Assembly: GCF_000344685.1 (NCBI RefSeq)
Contig: NW_006920420.1
Location: forward strand, 939,605-1,003,604
Source: Gloeophyllum trabeum ATCC 11539
Lineage: Eukaryota > Basidiomycota > Agaricomycetes > Gloeophyllales > Gloeophyllaceae
Reading direction: 5' to 3'
DNA length: 64,000 bases
Shown: piece after piece, positions 45,480-56,084 of the stretch
Layout of the letters: every line of letters starts with the position of its first letter
Numbering within the stretch: the first letter of the stretch is position 1
Notes under the pieces: generated by a model
Seen by the model: only the letters and a program-made list of their open reading frames with translations
What the model was told of the DNA's origin: nothing
Database searches by the model: none
Translations under genes and position numbers: made by a program

Positions 45480-47261
45480 ACCAGTTATTACGATCTGTGG
45501 GCAGTTGTAGCTGCCCGACTCCGTCCACTCCTGCATTTAAACGGAGTAAGCAAATCATCCATCTTGCCCTGCATCCAGTGAGTTGTGTTCCACCATGCCG
45601 TGGTGGTATGCGTAATGGGTTCATCCAGCTGCCTTACCAGTGGATCGTCCTGTGGCATGCATTCCAGCACCATGCGAAGGTCACGAAGCTTGCAACTCAT
45701 CTCCTCACCTCGTGTGGCCTTGGAGTGCAACTGCTTGAGCCCCTCGCGACAGGTATATACATACGTGCGCAAATTCTTGAAGATACCCAGAGTCCTTCCG
45801 AATGCGCAAGCCATGTCTGCATACGTAACAAGGGGTTCCATCCTGCAACATCACCGATGGCGCAGCGCCAGAGTCCAGCCATGGCATGCCAATATGTGCA
45901 GCAATACATCGGGCAGACAGTTCAATCTGATAATGGGGCCACACGGTAGTGCGACTGCTGCATACGTCCTCGAGGCGGTCAAATTCAGCTTGATAGTGTT
46001 CATGCAAATACAGAACCACCAGTGATCAGGGCTTAAACCTCGCTCCTGGCACCTTAGGCAATGGTACGTGCATGTCATCATGGGCAGAATAGGCAGACTC
46101 ATGGTTGGAAGAAGTATGATGGGGGTTGACACCCTCCGCAGGCACCACAATGGCCGCAATGGTAGGCCTGGCGAACATGGGTTCGTCTTCAGTCAGACCC
46201 TCTGTCTTCACCAATTTGGTTTCAGACTCATGCTCTGATTTGACACCATCAATGCGGGCCTCGGTGCCTTGTTGGGTGAGAAGGTCAACAAATGGCTGAG
46301 AGATAGGTGATGAGTGCCATCCATTGTACAAGAATGCTATAAGAACTAATAGACTGACCTCCTCGGATAAATAGAGGACAAAAACAGGGGCAGAACCCCA
46401 ACGTCGCTGAATATCAACGGTCTCGGGATGGAAGGCAACCACCCTATGTAATAATGTGAACCGCACTTGCCTAGCCATTACCATGGAGAAAGGGCCAATC
46501 TGCTGGAATTGTCACCCAGGTTGCATGAATGTCGGAACACCGGAGGTGATGCCAACAGGAGTGGCTGCAGTGGCAAAGAACCCACCGCGAGACCCCCATT
46601 TCGAAAGAACCTGGCCAGCCAAACCCTGAGTCACCTCAATCGCATCGAGGAGATTGTTGATGCTGGGATAGGGAGGGAGGTTAACCACCTCTTCGATGTT
46701 TAGCCGCCGGTGGGTGTCTATAACCACAAACAGCAGAATTGAGCGAGAATTGCCAGGGCCTAAGACTCACGCATCATTTGAGTTGTCCTCTGAGTCGGAG
46801 GTTATACCAGCTAGGTCTATGACCTCGCCGGAATCAATGGGAATGGTTGGGACTTGCGAGGTCAATGTGCACCTTGCCGGTCGAGACGAGGCAGCATGAA
46901 TACAATTCTGTCAAGGAGCAGGAGACGATTGGAGATCCATGTCGGCATCCACATGAAGGGCATGTTGATCAGCCATGGCAACATCCAGGTTTAAGCGGGA
47001 ATCAACTGGATCAAAGGTAGAACCATGTGTGAGTACATCGATGGTATGATGAATGATGCCCAAAGGTGCCCTGGTAGTTTTGGGACGTATTGCGGCGGGG
47101 TCTTCGCCTGCGGTCTCAAAGGGGGTGAATGAGAGGCCGATGAGGTTAAGCTCGTTGATCCAGTTATTGACTGCCTGCTGGGAAATATCTACATTGACAG
47201 GCATTGCCACCCAGCGGATGGGGTTGAGGAGTGAAGGCCCGCCATGATCCAGATAGGACAA
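45480..47261 (-). CDS. Unrecognised transposon-encoded protein (exon series)
   Basis: A run of minus-strand open segments with protein-like composition and consistent direction: WVAMPVNVDISQQAVNNWIN (46,911-47,261), LNIEEVVNLPPYPSINNLLD (46,512-46,727), VAFHPETVDIQRRWGSAPVF (46,026-46,484), HEHYQAEFDRLEDVCSSR (45,705-46,019) and LRDLRMVLECMPQDDPLVRQ (45,488-45,841). They probably are exons of one or two genes inside the transposon. I do not recognise any domain. Borders are approximate and no full splice model is offered. Confidence 0.4.
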
Positions 47262-47839
47262 AATACCATCTATCGTCGGGGCTGGGGGGGAAGGTGACCT
47301 CTCACTTGAGCTCGTGATTCAAATATCAACGTCAGTTGGAGAAACTCTCAGGCTCAGCACCGGTGAGACATCCCACACCCTGACTTCATGTGGAGATGCA
47401 GATGTTGCAATGAAGTCATTGTTGGCACTCGGGATGTGTACTGGCCCCTCAAAAAAATTGGTGAGATGAATTAATGAATGGCTGAAAGCACTTCACATGA
47501 AAAAGGCATAGCCTGAGCCTCTGAAGGAAAATTGCCGTGATGATCACCCTGCACCGCACGAGATTGGGGTGGATTTTGTTGTGGGCAAGACAGCACCGCT
47601 ACATGTTGACGGATGGGATTGAAATCATCTGCATAGACCAAGTGCTCTGGGGCATGTCGCGCCCGGGTAGAACAACGGGGAGAACAGGCTGTGACATGGT
47701 GCGGGGAGAGTGGATAGGGTATGGGCAAAGTTGAAAGGTGCAAAAAATCTTATGAGTGAATTTGATGAGATGCACAGATGTGGCACCAATGCGATTTTTA
47801 CCATCCGGCCCACGGTCCGACATCGATAAGTCAAAGGAG

Positions 47840-48843
47840 TGGCTGACTACCGCCCTGACGGGCAACAATCTATTTCCTTTGCAGTGATGTCCTCCAACGA
47901 TCAAGGAGAAAGCGAGCCCTTATGGTGGGCTGGAGGACCTTGGCCACCAACAGCTGTGCAACCATTGGATTGGCCGCATGATCAGCGGATAGATGCACTC
48001 TGGTGCTTCCTCATCCATAGGCCACTCTGTTATCCTACTGTGTTTTGATGTATGACGAGGACATTGAAACCCACAGAATCTCAGCCTCATCATGGCATGC
48101 AAGTCCTCAGTGAGATGGAGGAGATGGAGGATTTGACATGGTTGTGGTCCTTTTATTACCTCGGAGTGTATACTCTGGAGGGGATCACAGGGATTCCCGG
48201 GCAAGAGAACATCGTACATACACGGTGCATGATAGTGCCCAGGATTCTGAATGAAGAGATGAGTAGCGCTTTCAGCAACCACAGGGGAGAGGGAGAAGCC
48301 TTGCCTGAGAATCTACTTTCTCCGACTTCGGTCAGGAGAACATTATGGCCGTGGACGAGGGGGGGGATGTGGGGGAGTGAAGGAGAGCATCATTGGGATG
48401 GGCGCAATGATCGCATGGAAGAGGTATGGAACGATGTTGGGTCACGCATGGGGGAAGATGGAGGTGACATTCCATGGTAGGTGTCGGGTCATATTGAAAG
48501 AGGGTTCCTGATGACAAACTCACCAAATGTGACAGGGAAACAGATTATCGGACACTTTCGGACAGTGAAGCAAGTGATGATGGGAACTATGGCAGTGAAG
48601 ATCCATGGTCAGTGCGGTACGCTAGCTTCGAAATTGGTAACACTATACAATGACGCCTCTAGGCTACCAGACTTCTTGTGGCTGGATGAGAGGCAGATAG
48701 CGCAGGGGATATATCCCAATGTGATGATTTATAAGTTGGCACGGTTTGTGGGGGTGGAGGTACCTTATAGCAGGGGGCATTTGGTGCACAGTGAAGGGGT
48801 TCAGGTACCTTCATGCAGAATTCAGAGAGTGCATAGGTTGTAG
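47840..48843 (+). CDS. Possible plus-strand transposon ORF, unrecognised
   Basis: Two consecutive plus frames (48,052-48,480 and 48,481-48,843) give protein-like segments such as LTWLWSFYYLGVYTLEGITG and LPDFLWLDERQIAQGIYPNV. They could be exons of a gene opposite in direction to the integrase. The minus strand is also partly open here, so this is only a candidate. Confidence 0.25.
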
Positions 48844-49166
48844 CAAAAGATTACAAAAGTCGAACTACAGGACTAAAATAGATCAGAATCACTGTTGATT
48901 GTAGGTAGCCCAGATGCCTATTCTCAGAAAAGGGGGGCAGATCTTCATGTGCGCAGTGAGCCCTTCATTCGATGGTGAAAATGAGGGATGAGGACTTTGG
49001 GTCTAGCCATGAGGGTGCGTGTAGAGCTGCTGTGCCAGAGAGAGAGCTTCGATCCATAGGCTCTTACAAAGCTGAATGTTGCGAACTGGGAGTTCAAACC
49101 GAGAGGCAAGCAAGGAGAGGATTTGGGATGCTGTGTCGTCGGGGAAAGGGGGTCGGGGGGGAGGCA

Positions 49167-50828
49167 CTAAATGTGGGAGAGCATGTCTGGCTGAGATAGA
49201 AGTGTGAATGGATTATGCTCATCCCATTCATGGTCATTGTTAACAAGCAGGTGTTCCATTAGGCATGGATTGTCCAAATCTTCCCAGTCGATGCCGTAGG
49301 CCACAATATCCTCAGGTGCGAGAGGCTCATCTATGGGATCAACCATGGACTCAAGACCCCTTGCACTGTACTGGAGGAGTCCGAAGAAAAACATATTGCA
49401 AGGGCTGCGATCACATAGACCATCGAGAGACATCGTGTGGTTGTTCCAAGCCTCAGCCCAATCCTGGGCATCTGCATTGATGGAAGGGAGGAAAAGGAGG
49501 TGGAGCAGCCAGATGTGGGCAGGGTTTTTGGCGTCCAAGCCATAGTAGAGTTCAAGGTCAATAAAAAGATTCTTCCAGTTTGTACTGTATCCCTGTGTAA
49601 CATCATACCACAGACGTTTGATACGGGTATTGTGAACACTGCTGTATATACAGGTGAGAGATCAGAGACATTGACAGTAGAAGTGGGTGAGGGGACTGAC
49701 TGGCCCCAGATGTAAGACCCTCGACCTACGCCACGGCTTTCCTCCATGTAGCGGGTGACAGCAACATTCTTGGTGCCATGGTCTCCATGAACGCGGCTGG
49801 GAAGACCATACCTCTCAACGCCAGTGAGGAATAAAGCTAGGACGGTGTCAGCCCGGTTATTGTTGTGTACACCTATGGCTACCACAAGTCAGGCCATTCC
49901 CTCAACGGACACATGGGTAATGAGCTTCCACCGTATTAGCACTGGATAATGGGAGTCGGTGAGGATCTGAATTAGGGTGTTGTGCGATAAAACTGACCAT
50001 GCTGACCATCACCATGCCAGAGGCAATTGACTCCCGCAACATGGTACTTCCGCTGGAGAATGCGCCTGTCACTGAGGAGGCGAGGGACGCCATGGACACA
50101 GAGGTATGATGCTACAATCCTCTCACACTGGACGCGAAAGCCCATGGACTGCAGGTGGCTGGCAATCATGCGACAACCAAAGTTGGGAAAGGACTGCAAG
50201 ATATGTAGGAGGTGAGCATCCAGATCTTCATCAGAGATCACAGAGAAAGCCGTGGTGCGGGAGGTCCATGTGCAATGAGTGTTGCCTTCCTCATCCACTT
50301 CAACGTGAGAGACAGGTGGGGCGGGCTCAACAAGGCCATATTCCACGGTGGGATGTCTGACAGTGCGGGACGAAACATGCAAGACGTCTGCGATGCCACT
50401 GGGGCCTCAGAGTTCAAGGGCAGTGGCGAGAAATGAAGGCTCGATGTAGATCTTGGGGCAGCCGCGAGATCCATGTTGATCATGGTAGGTAACGGATGGT
50501 TGAGGGGGAGGGGTAGGGTCAGCAGAGGTGTGTCTCGCTTCGTCAAGGCATTGCAGCATGTCAGCAATACTGGAGGAAAGGGTGGCAAACTCAGACATGG
50601 GGAAGTGATGTGAGTGCTGTAAGATTAATGTAAATGGAGAAAGGATTGTTTAGAAGTCATATATGGGGGAAGTTGGAAACTGACCTGCTGTGCTGCAGCA
50701 AGGAACATTAGGACTTCCTGCCGCTGCTGGTCAAGGTGGGGTAGATCTCCAACTCGGGTAAGAACAGTGAGACGAACATCATCACATAGAAGGCAGTAAG
50801 CAGTGCGGAAGTTGCGAAGAATATCCAT
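49167..50828 (-). pseudogene. DDE integrase/transposase of the large transposon, inactivated
   Basis: Start MDILRNFRTAYCLLCDDVRL; then IADMLQCLDEARHTSADP, a helix-turn-helix-like VLHVSSRTVRHPTVEYGLVE, LDAHLLHILQSFPNFGCRMI, SLWHxDGQHG-type first Asp (here CLWHGDGQHG), RWKLITHVSVEGMA, GVHNNNRADTVLALF, second Asp in HGDHGTKN, GVGRGSYIWG, VHNTRIKRLWYDVTQGYSTN, FIDLEL and PAHIWLLHLLFLPSINADAQ. Two introns of about 60 nt restore the frame. Damage: an in-frame TGA at 49,890-49,892 just after EGMA, and Lys (AAA, 49,617-49,619) where the family has the catalytic Glu of RIERLW, 35 positions after the second Asp. A further Lys (49,769-49,771) replaces the usual Glu of GDHGTEN. This copy should not be able to catalyse transposition. 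Confidence 0.82.
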
Positions 50829-51330
50829 CACCGAGGAGTGTTATAGGAATTGGAGAGGAGGGGATGATGTCTCAGTTGCAAGGGTTAAAAATTTATTGGT
50901 TTCATTGATAGTGTGGAACGGAAATAAACTAAGAGCGGTAGAGCATGTTGCGAAGACAGGAAATATGTTGAGAAGGGTGTATATGTGACACAGGTGTAAC
51001 AGGACAAATTATGAACTATTGCTAAGTGTCTAAGAAATGCAATTAAATTGATATCGGATAGGGAAGGGGCAATAGAATGTGGCTAATTCTGTGGATTAAA
51101 TCTGAGATCTAGTTTAGTCGAGGAAGGATGGTTGTGGCAGTGCCGGGATGAGCACCCGCCGGCACGGATCCGCATGTGTGCCGGAGAAGTATCAAGCAGG
51201 ATCCCAGTGAAATGCTGGAGAATGCCGGCGGGTGCTGGCATGAGTGCTGCACTGTGTGGCACGGGCTGACAGTAGTGCACTGTGGCCCAGGCATGCCAGG
51301 GCTCGGTGCCGCACGTGGTAGCATGAGTAA

Positions 51331-51464
51331 GCATGGGTTGTGGAGTCATAATTGCATGCTCAATGGTGCTGGAGCGTGCTAGGGGGTGCTAGGGGGCGCT
51401 ATTGCCGGGCATGGGTGAGCACCTAAGGCTCATCACTTTATTGTCCAGTGTAACCCGTCATAAA
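51331..51464 (-). repeat. Right terminal inverted repeat
   Basis: Reverse-complement match to 44,103-44,246; outer 60 bases identical. Many GTGCTGG/GCTGGAG-type units continue inward to about 51,130. Confidence 0.9.
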
Positions 51465-52227
51465 AGAGATCTAACCTCGAGGGCGTAAACAGTGATAATT
51501 TCGACGTGCCGCAGGATTTACAGGTACATCATGGAGCCTCCAGCGAACTTGAAGATGCTCACAATGGTACTCATTAGTATGCAGAACACCCGAGGCGACC
51601 GTGAATCTCCCGCGGGTGCCACCACGCGTACCCGTATCGCGCGCGCAAACAACACGCAAACTCGCGTCGACGGATCGGGTATGGTATGGGTACCTGCGGG
51701 TTTTGGTTTCTAGAGTGCGTTGAAAGACACACTCGTACCCCACCGGTACCCTTACCCGCGACCTGCACGGGTTCCCGTAACCCGTGCCATTCACTGCGTG
51801 AATCAGCTCCCCTGAGCCAACCGAAGTCACCATCGCGGCAAAAGTTACAGCGGCTGTACATGCCATTAGGCTGGTCTAAGTACAAGGTTCTAACGTTGAG
51901 CATCAGAGTTTGCCTACACTTGACCTTCAAGTTAACTTGAGGTTATGAGCTGGCATCCCGGCTTTCTACCGCCTTGTGTTTGTTACAAGGAATTTTGTTC
52001 ATATGTCTGTTCAAACTTTCTGATCATATTGCTGAACAGTAGTATCACGGTTTCTGAAGCATCTCAAAATGTTATGCTCTTGCATCCTAATGATATAAAG
52101 GCCGCCATGCGACGAGGTGCTTCAGTAGATCATTTACACCCCACACTACTTCTCTGTGATGCTTTGCCAATGATTTAACCAGTATGAGCCAAACTACGAT
52201 CAGAGGGATGTCCATATCTGGGCTTCT
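51465..52227. other. Spacer between transposon and HNH copy F
   Basis: About 760 bases. At 51,610-51,795 short units of the type ACCCGTA / GGGTACC / ACCCGTAACCCGTG recur, forming a degenerate simple repeat. The rest should hold the copy F promoter. No gene seen. Confidence 0.45.
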
Positions 52228-53480
52228 ATGTTAGGCTCTGATGAGCAGTCTGGGAATGAACTATGCTTTGTGGTTGGGGGTAATCTCATCTAAGTCCTGC
52301 TTTCTTAGACCGATTGAACTGACAACCGAAAATAGGCTGCTGGCGCTTTGGACGGCTGACTGCCCAGACTCTGTATGATTGGCTGGAGATGGTTGTTGTC
52401 CCAGTTAACTTGAATGGCCGAAGTTAGTTTGAGCGAAATGGATGCAGGACTTCAGCAAAAACTGATCATTACAGAGCCGGCGCTCATCTTCATCCATGAA
52501 GAAACCTTGGCTGCAAAACTTGCAGACCTTGGCCCTGAGTCTCGCCAGCAAGGATTGCCAATTTTTCCGGATCTCAGGCATATGGTACGGATACCGAGAA
52601 GCCCCGGGCCTCTTATGGCTGGCCATTACTTGTATTATGAAGGTTAGTAGCACTTAGTACTGTGCAGTCCATTGGCTTCTCGCAGCAGGTCATTTACATC
52701 ACAATAAATTGCAGTTGGTGCAGACGGACAACTTGCAATTGAGCCGGCACTACCTGAGTTGTGCCAAGCCCTCTTTGAACGGAGAAGGAAAACAGTAAGC
52801 CAAACACCATCTGGTGTATCTAGCAAAAATTCAAACAAAGTTGATAGGGTAAGGGGCACAGTTTATTGAGGGAGGATACCTCATTCACCTTACTTGCATC
52901 CCTAGGATGAATGCCGTGCGCGAGAGAGACAAGGCGTGTCGAGTGTCTGGAATCCCTGCAGTTGACCGGAATCGTGGCCGCAATTTTACTGGTCTTCATG
53001 TTGCGCATATCATACCTCTCTTCGCTGGAGAGATGGTATGTCTATTGTTTCAATATATTACCAAGGAGTACTGGCTCAATGATGAACACAATTGCATTAG
53101 ATAGTGGACACCCCGCTGGGTACACAGCTTTCAATTACTAGTACCGCCGACATCGACATACCCGAGAACGCGATGCTGATGAGAGCTGATATCCACGCTC
53201 TCTTCAACGTTTATCAGTTTGGACCAGGTGCGTCCCGCGTCAAATTTGGTCACGACGGCGTCTGTTTACCGCTGACCCGTCGTCCCAGACTTCGATGTTG
53301 TACCGCTTTGAAAAGAGCGGTGCACCTGTCCTGGACGGCAGGACCAAGATGGCCATCCCTGTGAGAGACAGAGGCTTGACCGTCCATGCTGAAGTGGGGA
53401 GGGAATACCTCAGAGATCATTTCAGGACCTGCCTGCTCTGGCACTTCAAGGGTGGAGGACAGAGGCGGCGCCGATCGTGA
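52228..53480 (+). CDS. Type-II HNH nuclease-domain protein, copy F
   Basis: The intact type-II copy. Exon 1: MLGSDEQSGNELCFVVG. After a short intron: GCWRFGRLTAQTLYDWLEMV. Then QKLIITEPALIFIHEETLAA, LPIFPDLRHMVRIPRSPGP, AGHYLYYEG; next DGQLAIEPALPELCQALFER, RRKTVSQTPSGVSSKNSNKV; next the HNH_2 core MNAVRERDKACRVSGIPAVD, GLHVAHIIPLFAGEM and, in a following exon, DIDIPENAMLMRADIHALFN, with the expected His of AHIIP, Asn and downstream His. The C-terminus reads SMLYRFEKSGAPVLDGR, EYLRDHFRTCLLWHFKGGGQ. It shares the TLYxWxxMV motif and overall order with type-I copies, so the two are related. The role is unknown. The copy-E relative is truncated. Confidence 0.7.
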
Positions 53481-53689
53481 ATGAAGAACTGCGTTCGAAC
53501 GTATCCGGGCTGAATTAGTCATCAGTGTATGAATAGTAAGGTCACCGAATCCTACGTGATAGTGATGTCTCTGCATCTCACCTGTTATAGTGAAGTGGCT
53601 GTATCCCTCTGGTCGTCGTGATACCATTATACTCATATCTTGCTTGCCACATCAATGAAATATACTATTATGATCACCTGAGTGCTTAG

Positions 53690-54830
53690 CGAGTTGCGAG
53701 GATAGGGTTTTGAACGTACTGCTGCAGAGAAGCTAGGGTCCAGGTGAGCGGTCTTACAATACTATGTGGTACTCACTACTCTGTAGGGAGCTATCATACC
53801 CGGAAGAACTGAATGAACGAACTCGTGGAAAAACAGCGGATGACACTAACGGGCACCCCCGTGCCAGGTCAAATTGGTGGGCACGCACGCCGTCAGCTCA
53901 GGCCTGCACACCATCGTCGGCGATTGAGTACACCAAGTCAAGTCAAGTCAACAACATAGAATTACAGAGGGTCGATGGTGAAGTTATACGCCAACGCCGA
54001 GGCGAGAGAGGCTAGGGCAGCGAGAGTGATGAAATCTTCATATCGTTGATACCGAGGAGGGGGTGAAGATGGAATGAGAGGCTCGTCTTTCGGAATATGC
54101 GTAGGGCTTTAAAGGCCATGAACTCGTCCCGGCTATCAGTCGGTAAGGTAGGGCACAACATTGCGTTTCATGATTAACGCTTGGTGGAGAAGCGGTGCTG
54201 TGCTGATGAGGTGGATGCTGCAGCGAACACGTCGGGGTGTACGCAGCGGAAATATCGGTAGTATCTTGCGTAACACTGTAAGGCGTCGTCGGTAGAGGGG
54301 TGATTAGATGGCTGAGGACTGAGTCAATGCGACCGTGTAAGGTCAGAGCGCTGCCAGACTTAGTGTCTCGCTGCCCGCCCGAATGCGAGCCCGAAGACAT
54401 ACCTCGCTACGGACAAGTGGTGCGAGGTGCTGCCTGCGGTGAGATGTCGACTCGTCAGTTTCAGAAGCGCGTCCGCACCTCCGTGGTCTGCAGCGTATCA
54501 TTTGGCCTTCGGTTTGTCTGGAATACATATTCATAAACTTGGAGCGAGACCGTCCCGGCACGCCAAGGAGCCGGCTGAAGGGTGTACCTGCCTTGAGTCT
54601 GTCAGTCAGCGGGCTGCGTAATTCCCATGCGTCCTCAAGAAGAAGAAGAAAGACGAAGACCCTTGAAGCGACGTTGCCCTCTTCGCTCCGAGTCTAGAGA
54701 AACATCCCCACGTTGGTATCACGCCCCCGCCCTTTCTTCCTCGCATTGCCCATCTGTCAAGAAAGACAAATCCCATGGGGTGAGTTGTTTATCCTGCACC
54801 GAGAGTGTCATAAAGTGCGCCTGGAATGAA
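53690..54830. repeat. Segmental duplication, copy 2
   Basis: Direct-orientation match to 37,990-39,000, with small indels throughout. It includes the signal-peptide exon and upstream region of a secreted-protein paralogue. Confidence 0.7.
53700..54042 (-). pseudogene. Decayed paralogue of the small secreted protein
   Basis: Aligned to 38,323-37,990, the start ATGAAGAT is followed by a frameshift: the signal peptide (LAALASLASALA) and NFTIDPL continue only in another frame. The exon 2 equivalent (PELTACVPTNLTWHGG) is still readable. The 3' half of the gene is not present. Confidence 0.7.
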
Positions 54831-54996
54831 CGGGTGTTGTGGGCATTCACACAACTCATCACAGATGAATGCGGAACCAGCAATCCCAGAGGAAGAGTAA
54901 TAAGTAATTGTCCTCAGAATACATTAGCGACCCATTAGCGGTATCCGTATCGTGCTCCTGGCCAGCAGGCGTCCCTCGCTCACGCAGTCGGTGATG

Positions 54997-55900
54997 TTAT
55001 ACCTTGTACCGCCGGCCAGTTTTCGTGAAGAACGTTTGGAGGATGTAGACTTGGAATCTGGTTGAGGTGAAGGGGGTCGTCAGATCGGCGAGGAGGATGA
55101 GAGGGGGTGAGCTTACACTGCCATGGCGATGACGCCTAGGGACTCGAGCACGGCGTACCAAAAGAGGCGGCTGGGGTGGAATGTGTGAGGCACGAGTCAG
55201 AGGGAGTCGATGATGCTTACTTTTGTATGGATTTCACGATTGAGAATCCGCGTGCTTCGCGCGTGTGGAAACTACCAAAATGCCTCAGCGTCCGATTCGT
55301 CTGAGCCTGAGCCAGCACTCACTATCTCTGCATGCGCTTGATACTCATCAGCAGCCCGTTCAGCCTGAATATGCTCTCCTCGAGCGCGCTGGTGTGGTCG
55401 GCGACCTGGCCGGGCTTGGCGCTGGCCTCGCGGCGCGGCTCGCTCTCGACCATGATGTCAAAGTCGACGAGCTTCTCGGTGAGCGTGGACATGTCGTTCT
55501 CGAAGCAGAAGGAGTATTCGCCGACGGTGTTGGCGGTGAAGACGTAGTCGCCCTGGCGCTCGCGCAGGCCGTCGAGGAGGACCTTGTCGTTCGGGTCGCG
55601 GACTTCGTAGTCGATGTCGAAGGAGCCGCCGGATTGGACCTGCCGGGGCCTTCAGTGTTGGGTATGGAGGATGTATGTGGGACGTGCACGTACTGCAAAG
55701 TAGAACTGCACTCGAGGTCAATGACACGCGGTATAAAGTACCATAGTAGCACTCACGCCTATCTTCTCCCCGGCCTTGTCCACGTCGGCATAGAAGCAGA
55801 GCCGCTCATTCGCACCGATTGCGGTGGTCAGCGCTGAGCCCTGGACGAGACTGACGAGCCATAAAGCAAAGAAGAGGGACGAGAGCCAGGGCGGCAACAT
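54997..55900 (-). CDS. p24/EMP24-family cargo receptor (GOLD domain)
   Basis: Six exons (55757-55900, 55694-55705, 55323-55639, 55221-55271, 55117-55170, 54997-55057) sum exactly to 212 residues, the usual p24 size. A signal peptide (SSLFFALWLVSLVQGSA) leads into the GOLD domain (NERLCFYADVDKAGEKIG, FYFAVQSGGSFDIDYEV, DYVFTANTVGEYSFCFENDM with the paired Cys), then a heptad-like coiled coil (EESIFRLNGLLMSIKRMQRY), one transmembrane helix (RLFWYAVLESLGVIAMAVFQ) and a cytoplasmic tail FFTKTGRRYKV with the phenylalanine COPII signal and basic residues. p24 proteins cycle between ER and Golgi and help load cargo such as GPI-anchored proteins. Exon 2 is a 12-nt microexon encoding FYFA, needed for the conserved sequence. 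Divergent from the Rua1-like gene. Confidence 0.94.
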
Positions 55901-56084
55901 TTCATGCAAGTCGCATGCAACGCGTTGGCACCGGCGTGACCGAGAGTGAGCAGGATGAATGTGACGCAGCCAGTCACGCCGTGTTCTGACGACGACGACG
56001 ACTGACTGCCCTGCTCGCCGGACGCGATATACGCTGCTCGCTGTACTACTTTGCCCTCCCTGACCAGCGTGTACTATCCCAAAC
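55901..56084. promoter_or_regulatory. Divergent promoter, p24 / Rua1-like
   Basis: 184 bp separate the two start codons on opposite strands, so the core promoters must share this space. I see no clear TATA box; GACGACGACGAC repeats lie in the middle. Confidence 0.4.

Larger units (their letters stand above)
44103..51464. mobile_element. 7.4-kb DNA transposon with long TIRs and DDE integrase
   Basis: Inverted terminal repeats of about 140 bp begin TTTATGACGGGTTAC at 44,103 and, inverted, at 51,464. The first 60 or so bases match perfectly; the inner part differs by substitutions and a small indel. Both subterminal regions are packed with CTAGCACCCC/GCTCCAGCAC-type repeats. The interior encodes a basidiomycete integrase-core (rve-like) DDE protein on the minus strand near the right end and further minus-strand exons of an unrecognised protein. 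I found no target-site duplication (left flank GTGGGG, right flank AGAGAT). The integrase resembles IS3EU-type eukaryotic transposases in its motifs; that assignment is from memory of the family and not certain. Confidence 0.85.
53481..54996. other. Spacer with decayed paralogue of the secreted-protein gene
   Basis: About 1.5 kb between copy F and the p24 gene, mostly segmental duplication copy 2. Apart from the decayed secreted-protein paralogue I find no gene. Confidence 0.5.

Noticed and set aside
51610..51795. ACCCGTA-type units as an internal telomere tract.
   Set aside because: Units are degenerate and do not match the TTAGGG repeat expected in basidiomycetes.
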